Positions 42,001 through 53,790 of a stretch of 64,000 nt of DNA are shown here, piece after piece. Location of the stretch: positions 7,006,001 through 7,070,000 of the forward strand of contig NC_056049.1 in the NCBI RefSeq assembly GCF_004379255.2. The letters are read 5' to 3'. The translations under genes were made by a program, and so were the position numbers. This stretch comes from Salvia splendens. Lineage: Eukaryota; Streptophyta; Magnoliopsida; Lamiales; Lamiaceae. How positions within the stretch are numbered: position 1 is the stretch's first letter; the number at the start of each line of letters is the position of its first letter. The notes below the pieces were generated by a model that had not been told where the DNA came from, did not search any database, and saw nothing but the letters and a program-made list of their open reading frames with translations.

Positions 42001-43630
42001 GTACAGTTCAAGTCTCTAGTCACATGACTTATGGACATCAATCTCTGAGATAGCGTAGGAACATGTAGACAATTTGACAAACATAGAGTAGGAGATATAT
42101 TGATAGTTCCCGACCCAACAACAGTAATCAACTCCCCATTCGCAGTTCTAATAAATGTATCAGCAATTTCATCATAGCTACTAAAATCACTCCTATCCGG
42201 GGTCATAGTATACGTGGCTCCACAGTAAAAAATCCAACTCTTATTGCTCGTTCTATCATTATTATAAACATGAAATGCAGCGGAAATAGTCTCTAACGGT
42301 GCAAAGGGGTTGTTTGACACAAAACTGCAAATATTTAGGCTTTTTCAAGAATTTTCCATATTCTGGGGCCGTGTTTGATAACCCATAGGGTCTGGGGGTC
42401 TATATGAAATATCATGGGGTCCAATTTGTAATAAACATTTCTTCTTGGGGTCAAAAGTAGAATAGGGAAAATTACTAGGGTTTGGTTTAAAACCAAACCC
42501 TTTACCTCCAGAGGCGGCGCCGCTCGTCTTCCTCAGCTCCTCCGCCCTCTCGGCGAAATTGCCGACTCTACGCACGCCGTCGCCGCCGGTCGAAGCTCCA
42601 GCCGACGATTTCCCTTGGCCAGTCGCCGTTTCCCTATTTCCGGCACCAATTTAAGCGGGCTGCCCCTTCTCATCTACGCTGACCGCGAGCTTTGCCTGAG
42701 CTCTCTCCTTCTGTTTCTCCTCCCACCACTCCGGATATCCGATTAGAAGGAAGCATTCCTCCCGGGAGTGTCTCGGTTTCCCGCAATGAGAACAGATTAG
42801 CCGGGATTTGTCTGGCCTGCTTCCCGGTCGGTGAGTGGTCGTGGTGGGTCGTGGTGGTCCGCGCGAGTTGGGGCGTTGGCTCTGGGCAGCGAGGCCGTAC
42901 CCAATTCCTCCTCCTGTCGATGAATCGGCTGCTCTGCCGTCGTCGTCTCCGGCGGGTGAGGGGGCTGTGTTGATGCTCCTCCGGGCAGCCTCCCTCTTTA
43001 CCCAACCGTAGGCTTCTTCAAGCGATGTGTTCGACCCATCCTTGAGGATGTCTCTCCTGATTGAATCATACTCTTGATTCAGTCCTGTTAAAAATTTGAT
43101 TAGCCGCTTGCCGTTGGAGAAATCTCAGAATTGGTCGACACCCTTGTCGCAACACGTGATTGGTTGCTTCTGGCAGCGATCAATATTGATCCACAGCCCA
43201 TTTATTTTTCGGTAGTATGCCTCTAGATCGAGACTTCCCTGTCTGATGTTAATTGCTTTCTCCTCCAGGTCGTAGATGAGATACGGATCCGCCTTACTTT
43301 CTAAGTTACCCTCAGGCTGTCCCACAACGCCTTCGAGGTTTGGTGATGCGCAAAATCGGCGATAATATCGTCTTCGATATTGTCGACGATCCATGAAAAA
43401 ACGACCAGATCGTCCTCCTCCCAGTCGTCGTACCCCTTGCTTCCGAGTTCAGGAGGCTCCTTCCTGATGTACGAGTAGGCCCCTCGACCTTCTATCTTGA
43501 CTTTCATCAATCTGGACCAGATCGAGTAGTTCTTTCCGTTCAGTTTGAACGCGACAGTAACGTTCTTGCTGTTCCTTAACTTTGTTGGTGTTTTCAGATC
43601 CGTTTTTGTATCCTCCTCGGTGTCTGACAT
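39015..43630 (-). pseudogene. Ty1/copia Gag-Pol polyprotein remnant
   Basis: Pieces in minus-strand order: gag at 43630-43125 (FKLNGKNYSIWSRLMK, LWDSLR; frame broken near 43310), gag C-terminus with a zinc knuckle CSHCGKPRHSREEC (about 42780), protease region at 42320 (WIFYCGATYTMTP), GAG-pre-integrase (LWHRRLGHPS), integrase to 41219 (RSDNGREF, TPEQNGVAERKNR), a linker to 40521, reverse transcriptase (ARLVAKGYTQ, FDVTNAFLHG) to 40033, then YVDDMIITG and RNase H (FTDADWAGN, LSSSEAEF, DNKAAI) ending at 39015. Breaks lie near 43310, 43130, 42650, 41600, 40520-41220, 40030 and 39545. The protease DSGA site reads YCGA, losing the catalytic aspartate. Functional protein is not expected. Confidence 0.9.
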
Positions 43631-43746
43631 TGTTTCTGATGTAGGGTTCGATTTCTGTGGTTGATTTGGCTATGAGGTCGAGAATTTGGTATATTGTGGC
43701 TATGATGATATTGTTCTGAGCCAAGATCATTCCTGCTCTGAGGCCA

Positions 43747-43942
43747 TGATAGAAATCGGTAGAATTGGTATATTATTTCTGAATGAATTTACATTATACA
43801 CATAGCACCAATATATAGGGCTAAGGACTCATCTATATGGTAAACCTAATTAACATAATTACATTGATTTCAAATCTCCTATAATTGGTAAAGATTGATT
43901 CTCGTATATCTTTTCCCTGATTCGGTGCAATCTTCTCCAACA
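43747..43942 (-). repeat. 5' LTR of the copia element
   Basis: 196 bp; differs from the other LTR at about five sites, for example CACATAGCACC versus CACATATTACC. Confidence 0.92.
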
Positions 43943-43947
43943 TATAT

Positions 43948-46250
43948 AAATGGAGGAGTATGTATAAATTTTAAATTGGATTGAAAATAATTAAAATAAG
44001 ATAAATGGTCATTTTGTTAGATTTGTCTGGTATGACGGTCATCCGAAAATGTCTCACTAAATAGAGTATTTTCTTATTCAATATGAGATTATGTTGAATG
44101 TTATTTTGTGAGTTAAGTTAACATGTTCAACAAAAAAATTCATCGGTACGAATATTGTTTTGATAGCCTAAATTACACATCATTCATTTGCATAGAATAG
44201 TAATGAATATCTGATGTGTAAAATGTAGAAGTGTAAATTTACTCAATTCCAAATGGCTGTAGAATCTAATCAAACAAGAAAGAATGACAAAATACAGTAT
44301 CATCCAACTATATGAAAAGCCCATTTTCACGGAGTTTTTGTTTTGGGCTAACCACAAACAAAACATTACATTACATTACATTACATACTAGTGGATATTT
44401 ATGTAGGACGATTTAGGAGTTCTGAATAGTTAAATTCTTGCACGTTGCGGCGGAGGCGTCGTGACGGCATAGGGCACAATCGGGTGATGAAGAGATTCGA
44501 GCTTTTGAGAATGGTGGTGAGAGCGGATGACAACAATGATGGATTATTTTAAATATTAATTTCAAAATATAAGTTAGATTCGGCGTGCCACATCTCGCCG
44601 AATAATGCGAGTGGGGTGGAATTGGAATTACACAAAATTTATGACTATTTTTAATTAAAAAAAGCCCTTAAAGTTCCCTATGTTGGTGTTATTAACAAGT
44701 AGAGTATTACTATTATGATTATACAAAGTATTAATAATTTATTAATTGTTCTTATAATGAGGCATCCAGTCCTATCTAAATTGAGTGGGATAGGGGAATT
44801 TGTTGCCATGGGTGGTTTGTGAAGTGGTGGAAAAGTGAAGCCACTCCCTTGGCATGGAAGGTAGAGAATTATGGTGACACCTCATCAATCACCTTCCACA
44901 ACCATTCAAATCAGTGGCCCTTATTTTTTTAGGAGTAGTTTATTTTCCTAAACTAAAAATATTCGAACAAAAAAGTACTTACTAATTTAATTAATGTTCT
45001 TAAATTAAAATTCAGATATGTACAAAGTAGTAAAGTTATAAACTTGTTCAAAAGTTAGATGTAAACAGTGAATAGTGTCTTATGGATATGAAATTGTGAG
45101 ACAATTAGCCACTTTTCGGATGAAAATGCCCAAATGGCTTGAAGGGCATTTTTGATAATCTCTAAATTCACTGACATATGAATTATGTCACATTTCTGTC
45201 AGCAACTTCTTATGTGATATCTTAATAAGTTCTGGTATACGTGATTAAAGTTTTGTCATTATTGGCACAAAAAAAACTTCTTATATTCCTCTATTTCTAG
45301 TTAGTGGTAACAATATACTAGTTATATCATGTAGGAAATTTATTGAGAAACAATAAAAAAATATAAAAAAGTGAATTATTTATGAAATAAAATATGAATC
45401 AATAATACATAGAATAAAAAATATTTCATATTTATTTAAATGATACAATAATTATTTTCTTCAAAACACTGACATTTAAAATGTTATTTCATTATATATC
45501 ATCGAACTAATTTGTCAATCTTTATATACGTGTTACTGTGAGATTTGTTCAAAAAAGTAGGGGTCTTTTTCATCTCGAAAACTCAAAATGAGGGAAGGGG
45601 AAAACCGGATCTCACTCCACCCAACCAAATTAATCAAGCAAGTAATCACAAATACAATTCATATGGAAAAGTAGTGAAAGAGGCGTAGCATTGAACAAAA
45701 CAATATCCATGCAAAGAAAGCAAAATCACCACCGCCGCTTCATCCACAACGGGAAATTAAAGGGGAAAAACCGGCGTTACTTGATTATCCATTAATCGCA
45801 GGGATTAATCGGCTAGGGCACAGTCACATCCATTAATAGTAGAGATTAATCGGCTTGCACAGTAGTAGAGAGCCGCTAGGGCACGAGCAGAGAGAAGGAG
45901 AAAGGGAGAGAAGAAACACGACAATTTTTTTTCCATAGAATTATCAAAGATGAGCTCTCCAAATAAAAATGAAGTCGCATAGCTCTCCAAAGAAAAATGA
46001 TGTCGCATATCTTCAAACGATTCCTCGTGAATTGACGGCGCGTATTCGGTCTCGAATTGCAGCATCTTCCGCAACCGACATCTCTAGCATTAAGCTAAGG
46101 TATGCCTCAATCATCACGGTTGATATGTTTCTCAAAGTTGGCTAATTTTATTTCACTGAACTTTTTTACGAAAAATGCAACGTAATATTTAAAGTTTATG
46201 GTGGATTGGTCCATTTTATCAACTTAAAACATATGTTTTGTACTATGATA
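43948..46250. other. Intergenic DNA, no convincing gene
   Basis: A short TTACA pentamer array lies near 44366-44386. A GC-richer patch at 44440-44640 could be a decayed exon. A minus-strand frame of 89 codons at 46074-45805 (MRKMLQFETEYAPSIHEESF...) has moderately gene-like composition at its start but no recognised domain and no sign of conservation; I do not call it a gene. Confidence 0.4.
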
Positions 46251-46455
46251 TACTCCTTCCGTCCACCATTTAAAGAGTCATTTTGCCATTTTGGTTTGTC
46301 CACTATTTATTGAACCATTTATTTTATTCCACTTTTAGCATGCAAACTCCACATTCCACCAACTGTTTACACTCACAATCCAAATAAAACTAATACTTTA
46401 AATGGGTCCCACATTCCACTCACTTCTCCTTTTTACTTTTCCTCACAAAGTCAAA
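46251..46455. mobile_element. Truncated Stowaway-like MITE
   Basis: A left end TACTCCTTCCGTCCACCATT starts near 46251, but no matching right end is present before the next element starts at 46456. It is either truncated or interrupted by that element. Confidence 0.5.
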
Positions 46456-47220
46456 TACTCCCTCCGTCTCGGATAATTCATCCCAGTTTTCCATTTCGGT
46501 CCGTCCCACATAATTTGTCCCACTTCAAATTTATCCATTTATGGCAAAAATTACTCCCCCACCCAACCGACTCTTCCCATCCAATCGACACCCACACAAA
46601 TCGACTCCCCTTCCACTCCAAATACTCCCTCTGAAAACCCTATATCTACACCGACGCCTCCACAATTTTCACCGCCTCTGTCTTCTCCTCCGAAAACCCT
46701 CAATTTATAGACACGCCGCCTCCACTCCACATCCAGCTCCACTAGTTCTACCGCCTCTATCGTCTCACCGCCACTTTAATCTGAAACCCTAGGTTTCGAG
46801 AGCTCCCACTGCGATGGCTGCTTATCCCGACTCTCCTCCAGGGTTTTTATCGGTCGATCTGGACGATCTCGTCGTCCCAGACACGTCGGAGCATCTGAGG
46901 GGTTCTGACTCCACCATCGACGACTCTTTCATCGCCGGAACCCTAATTGACACCGTTGTCCCCGAAACCTAACTTGATTCCTTCATTCCCGTAGATGTTT
47001 GGCCTTCTCACTCCGCCATCAACTACGTTGGTTGTGGTTGCCCCTACTACGACCCACCACCAACAGCCACCCCCTACAACGGTCCTGCACCACCAGCCAC
47101 CCCCTTCCACGGTCCACCAGCCTCCCCCCCGATCCAGCTCAAGCCCCCCATCATGTATTCTGACTTTGAGAGACAGATGCTTGCTATTTTGCTGCCTGGG
47201 ATTTTAGATCTAATCTAAGT
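46456..47220. mobile_element. Stowaway-type element sharing an ORF with the one at 28354; right end not found
   Basis: TACTCCCTCCGTCTCGGATAAT matches the left end of 28354-29267, and homology continues through the exon-like region. The inverted right end was not seen downstream, so the element is truncated or rearranged; the end given here is the end of its reading frame. Confidence 0.65.
46814..47218 (+). pseudogene. Relative of the Stowaway ORF, interrupted by one TAA
   Basis: The frame starts MAAYPDSPPGFLSVDLDDLV and stops at TAA 46970-46972, where the sibling element has CAA (Gln). Past the stop the same frame stays open for 81 codons, Pro-rich then MYSDFERQMLAILLPG, to a stop at 47216. 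The sibling diverges right after the shared part. The product class is unknown; a mariner-like transposase leader exon or a captured host exon are both possible. Confidence 0.5.
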
Positions 47221-47254
47221 ATATTGTCCCTCAATTTTTTGTTTTTTCGATTGG

Positions 47255-47445
47255 GTTGGAGGTTGTGGTTGTTTGTTTGGGTTTGAGGCTGTGGTTGTTT
47301 GTTGGGTTGGAGGTTGTGGTTGTTTGTTTGGGTTGGAGGATGTGGTTTGATGTTGGGTTGGAGGCTGTGGTTGTTTGTTTGGGGGGAGGATGTGGTTGTT
47401 GGTGTTTATGTCTGTGTGGGTTGGAGGCTGTGTGCATTAGTAATT
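47255..47445. repeat. G/T-rich minisatellite
   Basis: Seven or more imperfect units of about 22-27 bp built on GGGTTGGAGGCTGTGGTTGT and TTGTTTG are arranged head to tail. Frames translating this array on either strand are repeat artefacts. Confidence 0.85.
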
Positions 47446-47450
47446 GTTGA

Positions 47451-48215
47451 TATGGGGTTGTTCCATGTGATCTGTTCTGTGCTGATATTGAGATGATGCT
47501 AATTGTGTTGCTGCTAACTGACCTGTTCCATGTGATACAAATTCTATGTGTTGGGAATGCAGACTCCATAGCCCTATGATGATTTGCTGTGTATTGCTAT
47601 TATTGATATGTGTTGACTACTAAGCCACCCCTCTTGTTAGGTTAGGAGGCTTATTTGTGAGTTGATATAAACACCAATATCTGAGGGAAAATGTTTCTTA
47701 AACCATACACAGTCATTACAAAAATTATGAGCAACATGCAAATGTTCCACAATTCTACACCCACATTCTGTAAATATACAAATTATGAGCAACATGCAAT
47801 ATTCAAATTTAATTGAACTATTCTATTTGATTCTATTATTATCTATAAATTTGTCTTAGAAAATGAATCATAACAAAAATAAAGATAAAGTTAGTGAATA
47901 ATAAAATGTAGTAAAAAATAAAGAAAAGTATAAAACAAAAGAAAGTTTTGTATCCCACATTGGAAAAAGATTAATGAATGATCTAAACATGTAGTTATAC
48001 AAGAAAATATTTCAACATATTTTGTCCCACATTGAAAGTGAAACACAAAATATTCAAGGATGTCTCTATAAAAGAGAAACAACCAAGAATGGTTCTTAGA
48101 ATCATAGGCCCAACAAATAAATATGGGCTATTATGAAATTATTGTATTTATTTATTTGTGAAAATTAATTTTTATATATAAAAGTTGATTTTTATAAATA
48201 ATATTTTTTAATGTT
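47451..48215. other. Intergenic DNA, possible retroelement remnant
   Basis: At 47940-48110, TCCCACATTG recurs (47953 and 48028) with a nearby ATAAAAGAGAAAC and AGGCCCAACA, a pattern common in plant LTR-type remnants, but no boundaries can be set. Nothing else was recognised. Confidence 0.35.
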
Positions 48216-48400
48216 ATGAACCGGCGAACCGCCGGTTCCGGTTCGCGATATTTCTGAACGTGAACCGACCCGCTTGAACCGCCGAACCGCCATCCAGTTT
48301 GAACCGCCGGCGCCGGTTCCGGTTCCGGTTCTGGTTCATGAACCGGCGGTTCCGAACCGCCAGTTAACCGGCGGTCCGGTTCGGATTGTGCATGCCTATA
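48216..48400. repeat. GAACCG-rich block, probable hAT subterminal region
   Basis: Dense GAACCG/CGGTTC hexamers in both orientations (for example GAACCGCCGGTTCCGGTTC) end at TTGTGCATGCCTAT. Clustered short direct and inverted hexamers next to such an end are typical of plant hAT element termini. The opposite end was not located. Confidence 0.5.
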
Positions 48401-48401
48401 T

Positions 48402-48656
48402 TACTCCCTTCGTTCATAATTAAATATCTCATATTTGACCAGTATGGGGTTTAAGTAATTATTTCACTTAAGGTGAGTAAAAAAGTTAGTGGAATGTAAG
48501 ATCTATTTTATGTATTGATTTTATAATAAAATGTGAGTGAGATAAGTTAATGGAATGTAAGATTCACTTATTAAATATAGTAAAAGTGAAATGATATATT
48601 TATTGAAGACGATAAAGAAAGAATGAAATATTTGATGGTGGACAAAGGGGAGTATA
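48402..48656. mobile_element. Stowaway-type MITE
   Basis: TACTCCCTTCGTTCATAATT at the left mirrors the right end (TGGTGGACAAAGGGGAGTA) imperfectly, with TA borders. Non-coding, 255 bp. Confidence 0.75.
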
Positions 48657-49049
48657 TAGTTTAAAGGCAAAAGATGTTATTTTTTAATTATATCATAATA
48701 GATGTATCTAAAAAAGTATTGAAATATGAACATACATTAAAAATTCATCATCAAATGGTAAAAAAAAAACCCAAATAACTACGAGTACTAGTATACACAT
48801 ACAACATATGTGACTGCTTCTGCATCTTCAAATTTTCATTCGTCCACATTTTAGGTCACAAATCAATGATTCATACTACTTCAATGCTACATTGACATGG
48901 CTGTAAATAGCCATTTAAACAACATCTAATTCGAATTCGAATACGAATACGAACACGATCACAGAGAATACAACTCGAAAAAAATTTCACGATGCATTGC
49001 ACCACCAAGCTAGCCAGGATACGACTTTTCGCCTTGGCTTTCGATTCAT
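48657..49049 (-). other. 3' flank of the PILS gene
   Basis: Probable 3' untranslated region nearest the gene (48840-49049), containing a GAATTCGAATACGAATACGAA repeat-like tract at about 48931-48955. No other feature was seen. Confidence 0.45.
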
Positions 49050-51133
49050 CTAGGTCAAGATCCACATGAAGACCGTGGACCAACCGGTCAGAGCCACAGC
49101 CGCAGCCAAGTAAGTCCACAGAAAGAGAACCGAACACTCTTCTTGAGCCACATCAAACAGCTGCGTCATCGTACCTAAAAAACGTCGTTCACACCATCAC
49201 CTCATCGTACAACCCCAACAACGCGCCATCAATCAGTACGATGGAATAACCGTACAAACTTACCAATGTTCATGGCAGGTGGAAGAGCGAACTGAATCAT
49301 CAACACGAACCGGAACAGTGGATCCGTAGGCAGGAATCCTAGATGTGCAGCTCCGAGCACTACACCTATCCCAATCATAGGAAGTATCACATATTTCACT
49401 ATAATCACCGCCACAATCAGCGATAGGCTCAGCTTCGCCTTGCGCAACCCTGCACATCAGTCAAGGTTACTTGGTTCGTCCTTATGTAAGGTGTTCTCTC
49501 GAACAACGAGGGAGAGACACGTACCTAGTGTTAGGTTCCCTCCGAGTATGAGGGTAATGCAAGGAATGGTTCCATCCCTACATAGAACACAGGCCATTAG
49601 CTTAAGTTGAGAACCGAGCAGCTGTGTTTTTAACGTACCCGAGCAATGTTATAGAGTCGAATATCACTCTCAGGGGAGCGCTCTCGCCAATGAGAATGTC
49701 CCGGAGCCATGCCACAGCCCCAAATACGAATCCCAAAAACTGAAATCGACACGAAGGGAGACTAATTTCAGCATTGCACAAGTAGGGATGTATGAATTTT
49801 TTTCGAGTAATGGGAAAGGCGAACTCACAGCAGCAACGACTGGAGGAGACATTAGCTCCTCTCCTAGTTGATGCAAAATCCCGAACACTTGACCCCATTG
49901 TGTCTTCACCTCAATCTTCAAACAGCAAAATTTTCATTTTCACATCGAGTGTAGTTTCAGTTCTTTGAAATGGAAAAAATTGATTACAAAGCCGAGTTTC
50001 TTGAACTGTCATTGTACTCACAGTTTGTTCGTGCCTAAAGTCTTCGATTTGGGTGGGCGCATCGGCGTGCTCTGCTCCAGTTAGAAGGAGAGACTTGTTG
50101 TCCGCCTCTAAGTCGTTGTTAGGCTGCTTTTTGGGGTCCTCTGCTTCGAGAGCTGCTCTGTATTTCACCCCCGCGCTTCGTATCAAGTGGTACGTGTAAG
50201 TCCATATGTAGAATGCGCCAACCTATGGTCCCGATCAACAAGTAAGCATTAGAAACGCTGTCGTCACTTGAGAGAGACGAAAAACTAGCAAACAAGTAAG
50301 TATTTCAGACACCTTTAACTGGTTGTAACATCAACAATGTTGATGTAGCATATTATCAATATTTTCACATATCTTATTTCTTCACTACTTAATAGCAATG
50401 AACAATAAGTGCTTACAGCCATTGAATAAGAAACATATGAGAGTCCCACTGTGGAGCAGACATTTGCATCTCCGAATGGACTACCGTTTTCCTTGCAGAT
50501 CGCAGGGACGATGATCAACAGAATGTTCCCCAGGTTTCCTAGTCGGGATCAACGCAGCGATTGAACTAGTTTAGCTTCTGAAAAAAAGACTATCCAAATA
50601 GGACATAGATTAGGACAACCACCTGATGAACAAACGGCTAAGATAAGGTTCCGTATGTAAGGTTCTGGTCTTAGTATTTTAACCATGATCCATCCAAAAC
50701 TCGCCCCAAACAAGAACGTTAGCCCGATGTTAACTGGCATGAACCACCTTCATCAGAGAATCAAAACAAATTATAAGATGTTCATGTTTCTATTCATACG
50801 AAACTAATAACATCGTAGCATCATACCACGAGATGATCTCTTGGAAGTTGACAGTCTTTGCGAGGCTCGCAAACACAAGGGACGGAGTGAAGGCCACAAA
50901 CACAATCTGCATTGTTCAGACACACTCAAAAACCAAGAAACTACTAAACACCAAAACAAAAACGCACTTCCTTCGTTCGAAAAAAAGAAGCAACCTACTT
51001 TGTTCATGTACTTTCTGGCATCGGGCGGGAGGAGCTTGAGGTGATCAGTAGCCATGAAGGCTCCAAGCATGCTTATTATGAGCACCTGAAGAATCGGCAT
51101 GGATGCAACCTCGAACAGATTCAACAACCCCAT
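49050..51133 (-). CDS. PIN-LIKES (PILS) auxin transport facilitator, 10 exons
   Basis: Exons on the minus strand are 51133-50999, 50906-50827, 50747-50623, 50538-50417, 50222-50022, 49915-49829, 49739-49639, 49577-49525, 49449-49264 and 49174-49050. All junctions are in phase and give 404 residues. Predicted membrane helices form two bundles around a hydrophilic loop (residues about 170-230): N-terminal LFEVASMPILQVLIISMLGA, then IVFVAFTPSLVFASL, WWFMPVNIGLTFLFG and CSSGNLGNILLIIVPAIC; C-terminal FLGFVFGAVAWLRD, ITLILGGNLTL, VAVIIVKYVILPMIGIGVVL, MIQFALPPAMNIGTMTQLF and the final TYLAAAVALTGWSTVFMWIL. PILS proteins sit in the endoplasmic reticulum and hold auxin there, limiting nuclear auxin signalling. 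An in-frame ATG at 51154 would add seven residues; the one at 51133 (MGLLNLFEVASM) matches family starts better. The subgroup number is not assigned. Confidence 0.95.
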
Positions 51134-52167
51134 TTTCGCTCGACCGATGCTCACACTAGAAACCGGCCTTTTCTTCCTCCCTCCAACCCCAGCTTTATAT
51201 CAATATGTGCCTGCAGAGAGTGGTCCAAATTTGCTGTGAATACAAGATCAAGCTCACGTGCACCAAAGCATAACTGTGTGACAGCATTATTGATACCATG
51301 TGGGAACAATTGAATCAAGGACTTAGGAACATGGCTTGTGTAATATTCACTACCCTTTTTTACAATAATTTTTCAATGCTGTTCAACTGAAAATCAAGAT
51401 TGATGAAGTGTATATAGTTGATTCAGACTCGGTATGAATACATCAAAAAAATAGAACAAAATTTAGAGAAGCACATACACCTATTTCTATTAATCAAGAC
51501 ATAGTTGAGCCATGAGAGGTGCCAATTTTGACTAATTGAGTCAGCAATTTTGTTAACCAACAACTACTAATATATACATCAGCTGCTAAATTTGGAACAA
51601 TCTTCTGTCTCCAGCTGTGCATGCCTATTGCCTAGTAGTAATAGTAATAAATTATAACTAAAACAAGAAAAACAGTCATTAACAAAAAAAATTTAAGTAA
51701 AACATGTATATAGAGTTGAAACTTAAACGGTCGTGGGCAAAAGAGTGCCATCTTTGAATTCGAATAGCTGTCATTCCATAAAATAAAGAAGTGATGATAG
51801 TAGAATTTCAAAGTGTTACTCAACTATTTGGCCAATGGCAAAATTATTTATGGGAAAAAATGGAAAATACTTACTGTGCAATCTAATGTGTGGGATTTTT
51901 TGTGTAGAAGTTACTATCACCTTATTTTCTATGTTAAATGAGAGAAGCAAAGAATGGAAGTCGAGGTTGAGACTTATTTAATGAATGAATTACTCAAAGC
52001 AATTATGTATTCCATTAACAACAAATCGCAATCGAATCTACAGAGAGAGAGAGTATTTACACAAAATTTAGAAGAACATGCATATAGTTGTGGAGATAGC
52101 AAGACCTTTTTAGACAAACACTTCAAGTCTTGATTAAAAGAGAAGGAAAAGAATGAAACAATGTTGC

Positions 52168-52203
<36 letters not shown>

Positions 52204-53790
52204 GAAGAAAATAGACGTATGTATATATGATATATGTTGACAGAGCGGCAGAGGATGGCGAGCCGATCCAGATCTATCTACAGTACGTCACGCTGTGTCT
52301 GCGTTAATAATTAAACACGTATGATTTTGGTCTTTTATAATTTTGAGAACATGGTTTTTGGATATACTTAATTGGTTAAAAGCTAACAATGCAAATAATT
52401 TATTACTATTATTAATGATTTCTTTAATTAATATATATCCTTATATGAAAACGTGATTAAATAATACTGCCATCCTTCGAAAATTGATCACATTTGCCAT
52501 TTTCGGATATCCCTTTAAAATAAACAATTCTATTTAAGAAAAAAAATCTCTCTAATAAGGTGGTGGGTCTCATTTTCCACCAACAATTCACTTTTTTTTT
52601 ATCTCTCTACTTTATAAATTATGTATTAAAACTAATGTCATTTCAAATGTTAATTTTATGGGAAGAAAGGAGTATTTCTTTCCAACTATATGGAATCATT
52701 TTATTTTTTGTAAAATATAAAATATTGAATTACACTTATTTTCTTTTTTTGTAAAAGGTGGTGGTCTCATTTTCCACCAACAATTCAGATGCGTGCTATT
52801 CGGATTGTGATTATTTCAAATTATAAATTCACGACACTAACCCTGGAACGGTTCACGGGTTTTGGACTGCATCGAGTGCATTCATCTTTAATACTATAAT
52901 TGAATACGGATATCAGTTTAAACTATAATTTATTAATTTTTATGTAAAAATTTAATTACCCTGAATGTATCGAAATATGCCTCAAAATCATCTATCATAA
53001 AAAATTGAATTTATTTCATATTTCATCACCACACAGCAATTGGCTGATTTGGTAAAGTAGGATTTGTTAGACGAATTTGTATGAATCGATATTCCAACAT
53101 GACATCAGTACCAAACTCGTAAGAATCCAAACTTGATTTTACTTTTAATTCCTCTTGCGACAAGAGTTGTTTTAATTTATATCAAAAGACAATGATTAAG
53201 TTAATAAATTTCGCGTGTACAGATAACAATTGCAATTAAAATTCTTGTAATTTCAAAACCAACTTTTCCATATATGTTAATCAATTTCGAATCTCACCAT
53301 ATTAATTAATATGGGCATCGTATTGTATTATAATGAAAGAAAATAAAGGTAGATAGATGGGTTTTCCTTAATTTAATTTCCTAATTTAGAAAGCGAGAGG
53401 TGTTTGGGATCCTTCGTGTCAGCAGTGACGAAGAATGGGAGCCTAATAATTAACAATTCTACTAGATAAGAGATGTGATTTGAATAGGTTGTTTCTGTCC
53501 ACCAAAATTTGGTGTCAAATTCTGATTTATGCAGCATTCAAACGAAACCTAGTTTAGTGGGAACTCTTCTAATCCATTCATTAAATTCACAAAAAAGATT
53601 TCTATTTTTACAAATTATAGATTACTATTCACAAAATATCATACACAAATGCTCGTTCAACGCCCTTTCACGCTAAAGATGGATAATCATAATGTGGCAC
53701 CTAATTCACATAGTTAGACCAAATTCTTTCACGCTAACATGTCATGAATCCTACTATGGCACCTATTGAATTCAGATAGTTAGATCAAAC
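51134..53790. other. PILS upstream region and AT-rich spacer
   Basis: The first kilobase probably holds the PILS 5' leader and promoter; a (GA)n tract lies at 52172-52200. GTGGTGGGTCTCATTTTCCA at 52561 recurs near 52758 (with one base missing), together with CCACCAACAATTCA, suggesting remnants of a MITE. The rest, 52800-53790, has no recognised gene. Confidence 0.45.

Larger units (their letters stand above)
38807..43942 (-). mobile_element. Defective Ty1/copia LTR retrotransposon
   Basis: LTRs of 196 bp at 38807-39002 and 43747-43942 begin TGATAGAAATCGG and end CTTCTCCAACA. They differ at about five positions by eye. The 5-bp duplication TATAT flanks the element (38802-38806 and 43943-43947). 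On the minus strand the primer-binding site reads TGGCCTCAGAGCAGG, close to the initiator-Met type TGGTATCAGAGCAGG, and the polypurine tract TTGAGGGGGAG abuts the 3' LTR. Integrase precedes reverse transcriptase, the copia order. The coding region is broken in several places, so this copy is not autonomous. Confidence 0.95.

Noticed and set aside
44760..44940. Less AT-rich stretch that looked like a possible microRNA precursor
   Set aside because: No arm pairs convincingly with another, and no known miRNA sequence was recognised.
45805..46074. Minus-strand frame of 89 codons
   Set aside because: No recognised domain, no splice context and a hydrophobic low-quality C-terminus; insufficient to call a gene.
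47231..47569. Minus-strand frame of 112 codons rich in Thr, Pro and His
   Set aside because: It is the translation of the G/T-rich minisatellite at 47255-47445.
48216..48400. CRISPR-like or satellite array of GAACCG
   Set aside because: Units are overlapping hexamers in both orientations without spacers, typical of hAT subterminal repeats; CRISPR arrays do not occur in plant nuclear DNA.
53041..53120. tRNA/SINE-like start TTGGCTGATTTGGTAAAG
   Set aside because: The B box is too degenerate (GAATCGATATTCC) and no tail or duplication is visible.
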